Origin: Coleofasciculus sp040219735
GTDB lineage: Bacteria; Cyanobacteriota; Cyanobacteriia; Cyanobacteriales; Coleofasciculaceae
NCBI GenBank assembly: GCA_040219735.1
Contig: JAVJRX010000202.1
DNA length: 64,000 nucleotides
Reading direction: 5' to 3' (one strand)
The notes under the pieces were generated by a model. It had not been told where the DNA came from, searched no databases, and was given only the letters and a program-made list of their open reading frames with translations. This document shows positions 1-8,900 of this stretch, piece by piece; within the stretch, counting starts at the first letter, position 1; each line of letters opens with the position of its first letter. The position numbers and the translations under genes were made by a program.

Positions 1-170
1 GGCACTCGTTTAAGTCCATGCGTTTTTAAGAGGTTTCTCGCGCCTCATGCACTAGCATCACTTTACGTGATAATCATCGATAAATCGATTGGCGATACTC
101 ACGACTTTCGCCTGTGCTAGACTAATTTTATAGATTAACACCTTATTTATTACAATACAAGACTAAGAGA
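1..170. other. non-coding or unidentified left edge
   Basis: No recognisable gene. One forward frame is open from the window edge to a stop near 120 but resembles nothing I know. The tract is AT-rich and holds small inverted repeats (ATCGATAAATCGAT near 77-90). It starts beyond the point where the adjacent NAD(P)H dehydrogenase loses its expected C-terminus, so it may belong to an inserted element or a rearrangement junction. That reading is inference. Confidence 0.3.
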
Positions 171-197
171 AAATAAAAAGTCGTCCTAAAAGGACGA
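171..197 (-). terminator. hairpin plus U-run at the end of the truncated dehydrogenase gene
   Basis: On the minus strand a perfect 7-bp stem (TCGTCCT / AGGACGA) with a 3-nt loop is followed by a T-rich run, which is the form of an intrinsic terminator. The stem overlaps the stop codon of the dehydrogenase. That is unusual for an ordinary terminator, but terminal hairpins of IS200/IS605-type elements overlap the end of tnpB in this way. Confidence 0.6.
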
Positions 198-1163
198 GGC
201 TTGTATCCCTAGTTCTCGGTCACCAATGACAAAAATATTGCCATATCCTGGTACAGTGAGATCAGGATTGACAATTACTCGTCCGGCGCGATCGCACGTT
301 GCTTCTGTAGCCTTAGCCAGCACCTCTCCTATCGGCGAGGCTTTCATCCCGGCTGCCCAGAGGATGGTTTTTGCGGTAATCTGTTCTGTGCGATCGCCAG
401 TCCGAATTGTTACCTGATCCTCGTCTATATTCGTAACCAGTGTCTTCGTCTGTACCTGAACGCCTAAATGCTCAAGTTCCCCTTGTGCTTCGGCGGACAA
501 CTGAGGCGGATAGGGAGGCAAGACTCGATCCATCCCTTCTAATAAAATAATCTTAGTTTCTTTTGTGTCAATGTGGCGGAAATCCTGGTGTAACGTCGTA
601 TGAGCCAGTTCGGCTAATGCCCCTGCCAATTCTACCCCTGTCGGTCCACCGCCGACAATCACAAAGGTTAACCACGCCCGACGTTGAGCGGGATTGGTTT
701 CTTTTTCTGCCCTTTCAAATGCCAGTAAGATGCGCCGCCGCATTTCTAAAGCATCTTCAATGGTTTTCAATCCGGGCGCTTTCTCTGCCCATTGATCATT
801 GCCGAAATAGTGATGACTTACACCTGTCGCCACAATTAAGGTATCATACTTAATCGTGTTACCATCTTTAAGTTTAATCAAGCAATCCTGGGGATTGATA
901 TCAATCACCTCTCCCATCAATACCTGAGTATTTTTCTGACGCTTAAGTACGGCGCGTAGAGGAGAAGAAATATCTCCAGGAGATAAACCACCTGTAGCCA
1001 CTTGGTACAATAGAGGCTGAAATAAATGAAAATTACGTTTATCAATTAACGTTACCCGAACCGACGCCCTCCCCAGCGACTGGGCGGCATAAAGTCCGCC
1101 AAACCCACCGCCGATAATCACCAGATGTTCCGAGGATTTATTATCACTTGCTGCATTAACCAT
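186..1163 (-). CDS. type II NAD(P)H dehydrogenase (NDH-2), C-terminally truncated
   Basis: FAD-dependent pyridine nucleotide-disulphide oxidoreductase family. It is expected to oxidise NAD(P)H and reduce quinone at the membrane without pumping protons. Residues 15-28 hold the N-terminal dinucleotide fold (VIIGGGFGGLYAAQ). Residues 168-185 hold the second nucleotide fold (VIVGGGPTGVELAG). The FxxxVIGD motif that contacts FAD comes at the very end. After VIGD the family normally continues for about 80-120 residues (quinone-site and membrane-anchor region). Here it ends after ten unrelated residues, RELGIQASSF. The gene is therefore truncated, perhaps by an insertion whose terminal hairpin lies at 171-197. 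It may be inactive or lack its membrane anchor. The family call is firm; the cause of truncation is inferred. Confidence 0.85.
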   Translation of the reverse strand: MVNAASDNKSSEHLVIIGGGFGGLYAAQSLGRASVRVTLIDKRNFHLFQPLLYQVATGGLSPGDISSPLRAVLKRQKNTQVLMGEVIDINPQDCLIKLKDGNTIKYDTLIVATGVSHHYFGNDQWAEKAPGLKTIEDALEMRRRILLAFERAEKETNPAQRRAWLTFVIVGGGPTGVELAGALAELAHTTLHQDFRHIDTKETKIILLEGMDRVLPPYPPQLSAEAQGELEHLGVQVQTKTLVTNIDEDQVTIRTGDRTEQITAKTILWAAGMKASPIGEVLAKATEATCDRAGRVIVNPDLTVPGYGNIFVIGDRELGIQASSF

Positions 1164-1216
1164 CAGTTATCGTTCCTAAAGCAGTCGGCATAATTATAGG
1201 TCATCATTTGTCTTGA

Positions 1217-1244
1217 GTAGAGACGTTGCATGCAACGTCTCTAC
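1217..1244. repeat. dispersed 28-bp palindrome, copy 1
   Basis: Perfect palindrome with arm GTAGAGACGTTGCA. Identical or related copies occur at 24783, 27954, 41079 and 57741, always between genes. It can form a strong hairpin in RNA and sits between the start of the dehydrogenase and the end of the methyltransferase. Confidence 0.85.
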
Positions 1245-1276
1245 ATAAATGATCTGTCCTAACAGTCTTGGCGGAT

Positions 1277-1942
1277 CTAACGCCGCTTCAATGCCAAAGT
1301 CAGTCCATCAGCAATGGGGACTAAACTCAAGATAACCCCTTCATCTTGACTGATGGCTTGGTTAAATGCCCGAATCGCGGCTGTATTTTTATCTTGAACC
1401 TGAGAATCAGCCACTCGCCCCCCCCACAAGACATTATCAATGGCAATTAAACCACCCGGACGAATTAATTGCCGCGATCGCTCATAGTATGCCAGATAAT
1501 TTACTTTATCGGCATCAATAAAAGCAAAATCAAAACTTCCAGCTTGCCCTGCTGCCAATAAGTCGTCTAATGTCTCTAAAGCAGGCGCTAATCGCAAATC
1601 TATTTTATCAGATACTCCGGCTGCGTCCCAGTATCGGCGGGCAATAGCTGTATAGTCTTCACTCACATCACAGGCGACAATTTTGCCATCCTCTGGTAGC
1701 GCTAATGCTACGGCTAAAGCACTATAGCCTGTAAATACGCCAATTTCTAAGGTTTTCTTGGCACCCATAAGCTGAACCAACAACGCCATAAACTGCCCTT
1801 GTTCCGGGGCTATTTGCATTGTGCTATCCGGATGGGTGGCAGTTTCTTGCCGTAATTTTTGCAGGATATCGGGTTCTCGCCATGAAACCGATAACAAATA
1901 TTTGTAGAGTTGGGTATCTAAACCCAGGGTTTTATTAGACAT
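1277..1942 (-). CDS. class I SAM-dependent O-methyltransferase (CCoAOMT-like)
   Basis: 221 residues, the usual size for bacterial members of the caffeoyl-CoA O-methyltransferase family, which methylate catechol-type hydroxyls using SAM and a divalent metal. Motif I for SAM binding is KTLEIGVFTGYSALAVA. The metal/SAM acidic motif is FDFAFIDADKVNY, followed by GGLIAIDNVLWGG. I chose the ATG at 1942 (MSNKTLGLDTQLYKYL) because the longer frame, up to 2071, runs into the end of the neighbouring SLH gene and its extra 43 residues have no family character. The start is 38 bp after the SLH gene stop on the same strand, so co-transcription is possible. The substrate cannot be told. Confidence 0.88.
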   Translation of the reverse strand: MSNKTLGLDTQLYKYLLSVSWREPDILQKLRQETATHPDSTMQIAPEQGQFMALLVQLMGAKKTLEIGVFTGYSALAVALALPEDGKIVACDVSEDYTAIARRYWDAAGVSDKIDLRLAPALETLDDLLAAGQAGSFDFAFIDADKVNYLAYYERSRQLIRPGGLIAIDNVLWGGRVADSQVQDKNTAAIRAFNQAISQDEGVILSLVPIADGLTLALKRR

Positions 1943-1979
1943 AGGCAATAGGGAACAGGCAATAATGATATCAGACAAA

Positions 1980-3242
1980 TTATTTAACACAATTGAGCAT
2001 TCGCACTGTAGCCGCCGCCGCATAATTCCGTTGGGCTTGGCTATTTGGAGAAAAAGCATTCCCCCTTTCATTCAAAGGAGACGCAACTCGGCAATAGGCA
2101 GACATTTGGGTAATTAGCGCATCTGCCCAATGACCTTGAGTATCATTAAACTCTAAAGCAGACTGATTCCCCGTAAGCGTCGGTTGCTGACCTTGAAGGC
2201 TTAAAGCAAACTCCGCCGCCCGCCGTTCCATTGCCATCAGTTCAGCACGAGTCACGGGTTGTGTGGGTCGAAATCGCCCATCGGCATAGCCACTGATGAT
2301 ATTATTATCCCGCGCCCATTGAATCTTTGCTGCACTCCACCGGGATGGATCAACATCGGGATAAGGACGAGATAAGACTTGAGTCGGAAGTTGTAGATTG
2401 GCGTTGGGGAGTTGATTCATGGCTTCAAAAATAATCGAAACCAATTGTTCACGGGTTAAAACCGCTTGCGGTCTGAACGTGTTATCCTCTCTAAATCCAG
2501 CGATAAATCCCATTGCCACGGCTTGCTGAATTTCATTGGCATAAATATCATTGGCAATATCTGGAAATGTCACCATTGTACCGCCGCCAGAACCGGAACC
2601 TGTACCGGAACCGGAACCTGGATTAGAACCTGTACCCGAACCCGAACCTGGGTTGGAACCTGTACCCGAACCCGATCCTGTACCAATACTACTTAAGGAT
2701 TGACTATTTGCCAGATAAATATGACCCAAAGCTTTACCTTGATAGGAACGTCGGGCAAATTCCCAACCGGGTTCTAAGAGTATCTTGACAAACCCATTGG
2801 CTAACCCTTGGGTTCTACCCACCACAATATCTGGTGCATTGCGATCGCGGCTATTCGTCCCCACCAGTAACAATTCGCCATCGCGTCTGACGATTCTTAA
2901 CAGATAATCTAATCCCAAATCTTGACCCGCCACGCGGATCGAATACCCATTACTATCCGTGCTACGTCCGCAAATTCCAGTAAAGTCAAAGTTCAATAAT
3001 AGTGGATCGACGATAACGGGATTACTCCCACTTTCACTCCAACAATCCCGCGCATTACTTTTTTGTTCAATAATCAGCAGTTGATGGGAACTCTCGCCAA
3101 AGGGTGCAGCAATAGCAATAAATTTATTTTGCTCAACCGGAATTTGCTCAAATGTCGCCGCGACTGATTTATTAGCGATTAGGCTAGATAGGGCGATCGT
3201 GGCTAGGGTGGCTACTTGTGTGAAAAATGCACGCTTTCTCAT
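1980..3242 (-). CDS. DUF3747 / S-layer homology (SLH) surface protein
   Basis: About 420 residues from the ATG at 3242. This start is chosen because it opens directly onto a Sec signal peptide (basic MRKR, hydrophobic core, AxA-type site near VAA). Residues about 30-185 look like DUF3747, a cyanobacterial extracellular domain of unknown role. A low-complexity Gly/Ser/Thr/Pro linker follows, built from the decapeptide GTGSNPGSGS. Three SLH-type repeats come next: FPDIANDIYANEI..., YPDVDPSRWSAAKI... and a diverged third starting FNDTQGHWADAL. SLH domains bind cell-wall polymers, so the protein is probably held on the peptidoglycan or outer surface. The domain calls are from motif recognition. 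A longer start at 3344 would lack a clean signal peptide. Confidence 0.85.
   Translation of the reverse strand: MRKRAFFTQVATLATIALSSLIANKSVAATFEQIPVEQNKFIAIAAPFGESSHQLLIIEQKSNARDCWSESGSNPVIVDPLLLNFDFTGICGRSTDSNGYSIRVAGQDLGLDYLLRIVRRDGELLLVGTNSRDRNAPDIVVGRTQGLANGFVKILLEPGWEFARRSYQGKALGHIYLANSQSLSSIGTGSGSGTGSNPGSGSGTGSNPGSGSGTGSGSGGGTMVTFPDIANDIYANEIQQAVAMGFIAGFREDNTFRPQAVLTREQLVSIIFEAMNQLPNANLQLPTQVLSRPYPDVDPSRWSAAKIQWARDNNIISGYADGRFRPTQPVTRAELMAMERRAAEFALSLQGQQPTLTGNQSALEFNDTQGHWADALITQMSAYCRVASPLNERGNAFSPNSQAQRNYAAAATVRMLNCVK
2583..2690 (-). repeat. in-frame tandem repeats coding a Gly/Ser linker
   Basis: Imperfect 30-nt units encode GTGSNPGSGS-like decapeptides, with shorter GSGTGSGSGG units at the distal end. 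The tract is all in frame, so changes in copy number of 30-nt units would alter linker length without breaking the SLH protein. Confidence 0.8.
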
Positions 3243-3304
3243 CTGTTCCGCTTCAATCCTTTTAGGTGTGTAGTCCTTCAACCAGTTTTTAATGCACAAC
3301 GTCT

Positions 3305-4261
3305 GTGATGACTCTGCTGTATAAAAGTTTCCCAGATTCCCCAAAATTTGGCGTATCCTTAATATCTCTTAACAATGAACAAGAGAGTTCAACGGTTGTG
3401 AAACAACAGAAACTATCACAAGCTCAACCCCTGTCCCTGGAATCCCTAAGCATGATCGGGGAAAAGGTTTCACATTTGCAGGTTATAGGTATGTTCTTTA
3501 ACTTTATCGGATGGAGTGCCGCCTTGGGAATCATTACCCTACTCCTATTTGGCATACTGCAATGGTTGCATATCAGTGCGGGTCATTTTCTGGATTGGGT
3601 GATTGGAGTTGCTAGCTTTTGGTGGCTGTTGGTGGTTGTGACAGTTCCCTGGAATGTCTACTTTGAAGCCAAGTCTGTTTTGGTAGATGCGGAGCAATCG
3701 GCGGAAAAAGGGATTGAGATAGACGCCAAACAAGTTAATTATGCCAAAGTTGTGGCAACGCGATCGCTCACTGTTGCCATTGCTTTACATATTCTATCTA
3801 CTCTAGGACTTTACACCCTAGCGGCTACGGGAATTAGTGCGGTGGGTTATATTAGTTCTGGTGCGGCATTGTTGTTAACCGTTTTACGTCCAGCGATCCG
3901 ACTCTACGAATATTTAGCCACCCGTTTAGCGATGATTCGCCAAGAATTTAAGTATCCTCGTGAGGATGTTTATCAATTGCGCGATCGCGTGATGATTTTA
4001 GAACAGAATATTGACCAGATACAACCCCAACTCGATCCCGAAAATGATCATTCTTGGGTGGCGAAGCAGAACCGTAATTGGGAACAAACGCGCAAAGATG
4101 TCGCCCGTCTGGGTGCTTCTTTAGATCAACTCGAAGCCCAGAATGAGGCTGAACACAAGCGTTTAGCGCGGGAAGCCCAACAAGCGATCGCTCAATTAAC
4201 CACAGACAGTCAATTCCTGGATCACGTTCGGGAAATTATCCGGTTTTTCAAGACAGCCTAA
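3305..4261 (+). CDS. conserved membrane / coiled-coil protein of unknown function
   Basis: Up to 318 residues. Three or four hydrophobic segments lie at about 60-90, 95-115, 152-178 and 180-197. A charged C-terminal half of about 110 residues follows, with heptad-like Glu/Gln/Leu spacing (DRVMILEQNIDQIQPQLD, ASLDQLEAQNEAEHKRLA), probably a cytoplasmic coiled coil. I do not recognise a named family. The start is uncertain: ATG 3305 leaves only about 60 bp to the divergent SLH gene, while GTG 3398 or ATG 3452 would leave more promoter space and still precede the first membrane segment. The divergent arrangement suggests independent transcription. Confidence 0.75.
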   Translation: MMTLLYKSFPDSPKFGVSLISLNNEQESSTVVKQQKLSQAQPLSLESLSMIGEKVSHLQVIGMFFNFIGWSAALGIITLLLFGILQWLHISAGHFLDWVIGVASFWWLLVVVTVPWNVYFEAKSVLVDAEQSAEKGIEIDAKQVNYAKVVATRSLTVAIALHILSTLGLYTLAATGISAVGYISSGAALLLTVLRPAIRLYEYLATRLAMIRQEFKYPREDVYQLRDRVMILEQNIDQIQPQLDPENDHSWVAKQNRNWEQTRKDVARLGASLDQLEAQNEAEHKRLAREAQQAIAQLTTDSQFLDHVREIIRFFKTA

Positions 4262-4403
4262 TTTGTTGTCATTTGTCATTTGGCTCAACTGTAAACGACA
4301 AGAGGGCGGGTTTTATTGATAAATTATCGGTATACTTGTCAACTAGAGATTGAGGAACAGAGAATAGGGAATAAAATACAGGCAATGCTACCATACCAAA
4401 GCT

Positions 4404-5780
4404 TTAATTATCCAGCATTTCTCGTTTATAATCCTCTGTTAAACTTAGGGGAATCTCTATAAAAAATTCTGTTCCTTTCCCCAGTTTACTATTCACCTGT
4501 AATTGACCCTTATGCCTTTCCACAATAATCTGATAGCTAATGGCTAAACCTAAACCTGTTCCAGAACCCACTGGCTTTGTTGTAAAAAAGGGATCAAAGA
4601 GTCGGCGTTTTACATCATCATCCATCCCCGAACCATTATCAGCAATTCTAACAAGCACACTGGTGTTGTCTTTCACTTGCGTACAAATCCGAATCACTGG
4701 CTTTGGAGGATTGATTGCCAAACTATCATTGGCTATGTTCCATCTCTCCGTCTCCTGATCAATCGCTTCAATGGCATTAGTGAGAATATTCGTAAATACT
4801 TGGTTGAGCTGACCGCCATAACACCAAACTTTAGGCAAATTGCTATAGTCCTTAATCACTCGAATGGCGGGTCGTCCTGACTGAGGCTTAAAATTGTGCT
4901 GCAACAAAAATAGTGTATTATTGATTCCTTGATGAATATCCGTTAACTTGAAATCAGATTCATCCAAATGGGAAAAGCTTCGCAATAAAAGAATAATCTG
5001 ACAAATGCGTTCAGCTCCCACCTGCATTGAATTGAGGATTTTGGGTAAGTCTGACTCCAAAAAATCCAGGTCAATGGCTTCAGTTTCTGCAAGGATTTCG
5101 GCATTCGGCTTACTGTAGTTACGTTGATAAGAATGAATTAAGTGGAAGAGGTCTTTAATATAGTCTTTGGTAATCGAAACATTGCTGTAGATAAAATTTA
5201 AAGGATTATTGATTTCATGAGCAATCCCAGCAACCATCCGACCCAAGCTTGACATCTTTTCGGATTGAATGAGTTGGAGTTGGGTGTTTTGTAGTTTTAT
5301 TAATGTCTGTTCAAGTTCTAATGCTCTTTGCTGTTCTTTCTCTTTTAACTGGAATAATGTTTTATTTTGGGTAATTAGTTGCTTTTGCAGATTTCTCAAC
5401 GTGAGGTGGGTTTGGACTCGACACAACACTTCTTCAGGTTGTAGGGGTTTCGTAATATAATCAACCGCACCAATTTTAAAGCCTTGGACTTTATCAACCG
5501 TATCGGAAAGTGCAGTCATAAAAATTAGGGGAATATCTTGGGTCGATGGATCGGCTTTGAGGCGTTTGCAGGTTATAAATCCATCGACTCCTGGCATCAT
5601 GACGTCCAACAAAATCAGATCGGGCTGGGCATATTTCACTTGTTCAATCGCACTTTCCCCATCCAACGCCACTAATACTTTGAAGCCAGATTTGGTTAAA
5701 TACTCGAAGAGGAACCCTAAATTGGTTGGGTTATCATCGACAATAAGTAGTTTACTTTGATCCGGAACTGGAACGGTCAT
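4404..5780 (-). CDS. response regulator receiver-histidine kinase hybrid
   Basis: 458 residues. An N-terminal receiver domain (about 8-125) has the phospho-acceptor Asp in LILLDVMMPGVDG, the Thr/Ser segment IFMTALS and the Lys in DYITKP. A coiled coil of about 50 residues follows (QNKTLFQLKEKEQQRALEL). The HisKA domain has its H-box in MVAGIAHEINNPLNFI. The HATPase_c domain has an N-box (FTNILTNAIEAID), a G1 box (RIADNGSGMD) and a G2 box (GSGTGLGLAISYQI). There is no membrane segment or sensory domain, so it is cytoplasmic and probably takes its input through the receiver. It lies 160 bp downstream of the larger hybrid kinase on the same strand, which makes it a likely phosphorelay partner (inference). 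Confidence 0.92.
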   Translation of the reverse strand: MTVPVPDQSKLLIVDDNPTNLGFLFEYLTKSGFKVLVALDGESAIEQVKYAQPDLILLDVMMPGVDGFITCKRLKADPSTQDIPLIFMTALSDTVDKVQGFKIGAVDYITKPLQPEEVLCRVQTHLTLRNLQKQLITQNKTLFQLKEKEQQRALELEQTLIKLQNTQLQLIQSEKMSSLGRMVAGIAHEINNPLNFIYSNVSITKDYIKDLFHLIHSYQRNYSKPNAEILAETEAIDLDFLESDLPKILNSMQVGAERICQIILLLRSFSHLDESDFKLTDIHQGINNTLFLLQHNFKPQSGRPAIRVIKDYSNLPKVWCYGGQLNQVFTNILTNAIEAIDQETERWNIANDSLAINPPKPVIRICTQVKDNTSVLVRIADNGSGMDDDVKRRLFDPFFTTKPVGSGTGLGLAISYQIIVERHKGQLQVNSKLGKGTEFFIEIPLSLTEDYKREMLDN

Positions 5781-5940
5781 AATAAATGATGATTATGAAT
5801 CAGGGAACCAATAGGTTAATAAATATGGCAATGGATAAGGCATCAGAAGGCAACGGATGAATCTAGGGGTAATCCGTGATTGGTTGAACAATGTAACTGG
5901 ATTGGAGGAGAAGGAGTATAATCACTTCGCCAATAACAAA

Positions 5941-8900
5941 TCAACAATCAACGAGATAGTCTTGAATCAGTTGGCGAAGTTGTTTTAATTTAAACTCCCT
6001 CGCTAACTGACAAAGTTGGGTTGTCAATGGTTCAAATTGCGAATTATGTTGGGCAAGAGATTCAGCGCGTTCGATAATGCCTTGGATATCTCCCATTTTA
6101 ACCAAATCAGCTAACGCCGTTATTTCTGAAGGGGGTAGGCAACTAATCGGCATCTGGGTGAAGTTAGCTGACTCAGTGAGGGAGGGGGATTGCGCTTGGG
6201 AATAAATCCATTCGAGCCCTAAATGTAGTGCGATCGCGTCGAGAAGCTGCTGGGTTTCCACAGGCTTGGGGAGGAAACCCCGACAGCCGGCGGCGAGGCT
6301 CTCCTGCTGAATTTGGGGGTAGACACTCGCAGAAAGCGCGATCGCGACGATATCCCGATCCTGAAGTTGGGGTAACTTTAGCATTCGCCGGGTGGTTTCC
6401 AATCCATCCATCCTTGGCATCACTAAGTCGATTAAAATCAGATCAGGATAAAACTCGACAACCTTGTGCAAACAGTCTGAACCATCAACCGCCTCTAAGA
6501 TTTCAAACCCGTAGGGCTTTAGCATCGCCCGCAAGAGGGTACGATTGACTTTATTATCATCCACAATCATTAATTTGCGTTTGTCCCCTTTGAAGCCTGT
6601 AATCCGGCGTTTGCTAGATGGATTGGGTTCCTGCCATCCTGAGACTAAGGGTAAATTAATATCAAACCAGAATACACTTCCTTGACCGGGAGTACTCTTC
6701 ACTTTAATTTCACTCCCCATCAGTTGAATTAATTTCTGGCTAATAGCCAATCCTAGTCCCGTTCCTTCAGTCGCATGGCTATGAGCGCTGACTTGATGGA
6801 AGGGTAAAAAGATTTGGGCTAATTGATTTGGCTCAATACCCACACCCGTATCTTTGATTTGAAAGCGGATTTTTGCTGATGGTTGATAGTTGATGGTTGA
6901 CCCTTCTATTGGATCAAGATCATGGTTTGTAGGGGCGGGTTTCACGTCTATCGTTTTGTGACTCGCCCGGATGTGACTAAACCCGCCCTGACTGAGTGTT
7001 AACGCTTCGCTTGGCAAAGGGTAAATCTGATTTGTAGAAGCCGATTTTACATCAAAGCGGTTAACAACACTCACTGTAAATGTTACCTCACCCCGATCCG
7101 TAAACTTAATCGCATTACTGAGTAAATTACACAGAACCTGTCGCAGTCGTTTGTTATCCGCCATAATCCCGTTAGGGAGTGGCGAAAGAACTTGATAAGT
7201 AAAGATAATATCTTTTTGTTGGGCACGTAACTGAAATAAATCAGCAAGACTATTGAGAAAGTTCGGTAAGTGAAACTCTGTGGGATAGAGTTCCATCTTT
7301 TGGGCTTCAATTTTAGCTAAGTCGAGAATATCATTGATTAAAGTGAGCAGGTGTTCACCACATTGGTGAATGATGGTCAAATTATGGTGCTGTTGGTTAC
7401 TTAAGGTTGTGTCTTGCCTGAGAAGTTGAGCATATCCTAAAATCCCATTCAGAGGTGTGCGGAGTTCATGACTCATATTGGTCAAGAATTCGCTTTTTGC
7501 CCGGTTAGCAATTTCGCTGCGTGCTGCTTCTCGAACGGCTAATTCTGTCGCTTTCTGGAGGGCTTCTTCGGCTTGCTTGCGTTCTGTAATATCTAAATAG
7601 GCAATAACGACACCAGAATCGCGTAACGGAATGGGTGAAGCTGTGGAACTGATCCAAGTGATTTTTCCATCTGGCTTAACGATTCCCGATTCATGGTTTT
7701 TGATAACTTTGTTTTCGGTTAACGCTCTAACATTGGCAAATTCTGCTCGTGGCATCACGGTACCATCAGGTCGGATAACTTTTAAGTTGGGCGAAACATA
7801 TTTGGCGTTGATTTGGTCAGAAACGGATAGTGACAAAATTTTCTCACTCGCCGCATTCGCTTCAATAAGATTTCCCTGTTTATCGGTGATCGAAATGCCA
7901 ATGGGTAAGATTTGGAACAGGGTTTTATATTTTTGTTGGCTTTCCCGTAATGCCTTTTCCATGCGCTTGCGATCGCTAATGTCAATGTAGGCTATGGCGA
8001 CGCCGTAATCCTTCAGTGGAATGGGCGCGGCTGTGACATTAATCCAAGTAATTTTATCCTTGGCTTTGACGATTCCCATTTCCACGTTTCCCACAACTCG
8101 GTTTTCGGTTAAAGCGCGAACACTGGCAAATTCTGATGCTGGCATGGGAGTGCCATCTAGTCGAATAATTTGCCAACTGGGAGCATCATAAGTACGACTG
8201 GTGTGTTCTTGACGGGATAGTCCTAAAATTTCTTCACTGGCGGAATTGGCTTCAATCACATTACCTACTTCATCAGTAATGGAAATACCGATGGGAAAGA
8301 TTTTAAATAGGGTTTGATATTTCTGCTGGCTTTCTCGCATTACCTCTTCCATTTGTTTGCGATCATTAATATCTTCACAAACGACGGCGATATATCGCGG
8401 GGAACCATCGTCGTTTTTAATCACAGATACCGTGAGGCGACCCCAAACACAGGCACCATCTTGGCGAAGATAGCGTTTATCAATAGTGTAGTTTTTGCGT
8501 TTTCCGCGCACCAGTGAATTAAATAAATCGGTATCCCGACACAAGTCTTCGGGGTGCGTCAACCGAGAAAAATGAATCCCTAGGATTTCATCCGGGGAGT
8601 AGCCTAAAAAACGACAATTGGCTTCGTTCGCTGTCAAAATATACCCGTCGAGATCCAGCAGGACAATTCCCACCGATACATTCTCAAAAATAGAACGGAA
8701 TCGTTCTTCACTCTCTCGGAGCGTTTTTTCAATCTGTTGGCGATCGCGAATTTCCCGTTTGAGTTCTTCATTGGCTTGCTCTAAGGCTTCGGTTCGTTCT
8801 TTCACCCGTTGTTCCAATTCAGCATTCAATCTTAATATTTTGGCTTCGGCTAATTTTATCGTGGTGATATCGGTGGCGATGCCTAAAATTTGTTGGGGTT

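Noticed and set aside
6228..6548. 106-codon forward frame inside the hybrid kinase
   Set aside because: Shadow of the receiver domain on the opposite strand; arginine/proline-rich antisense composition.
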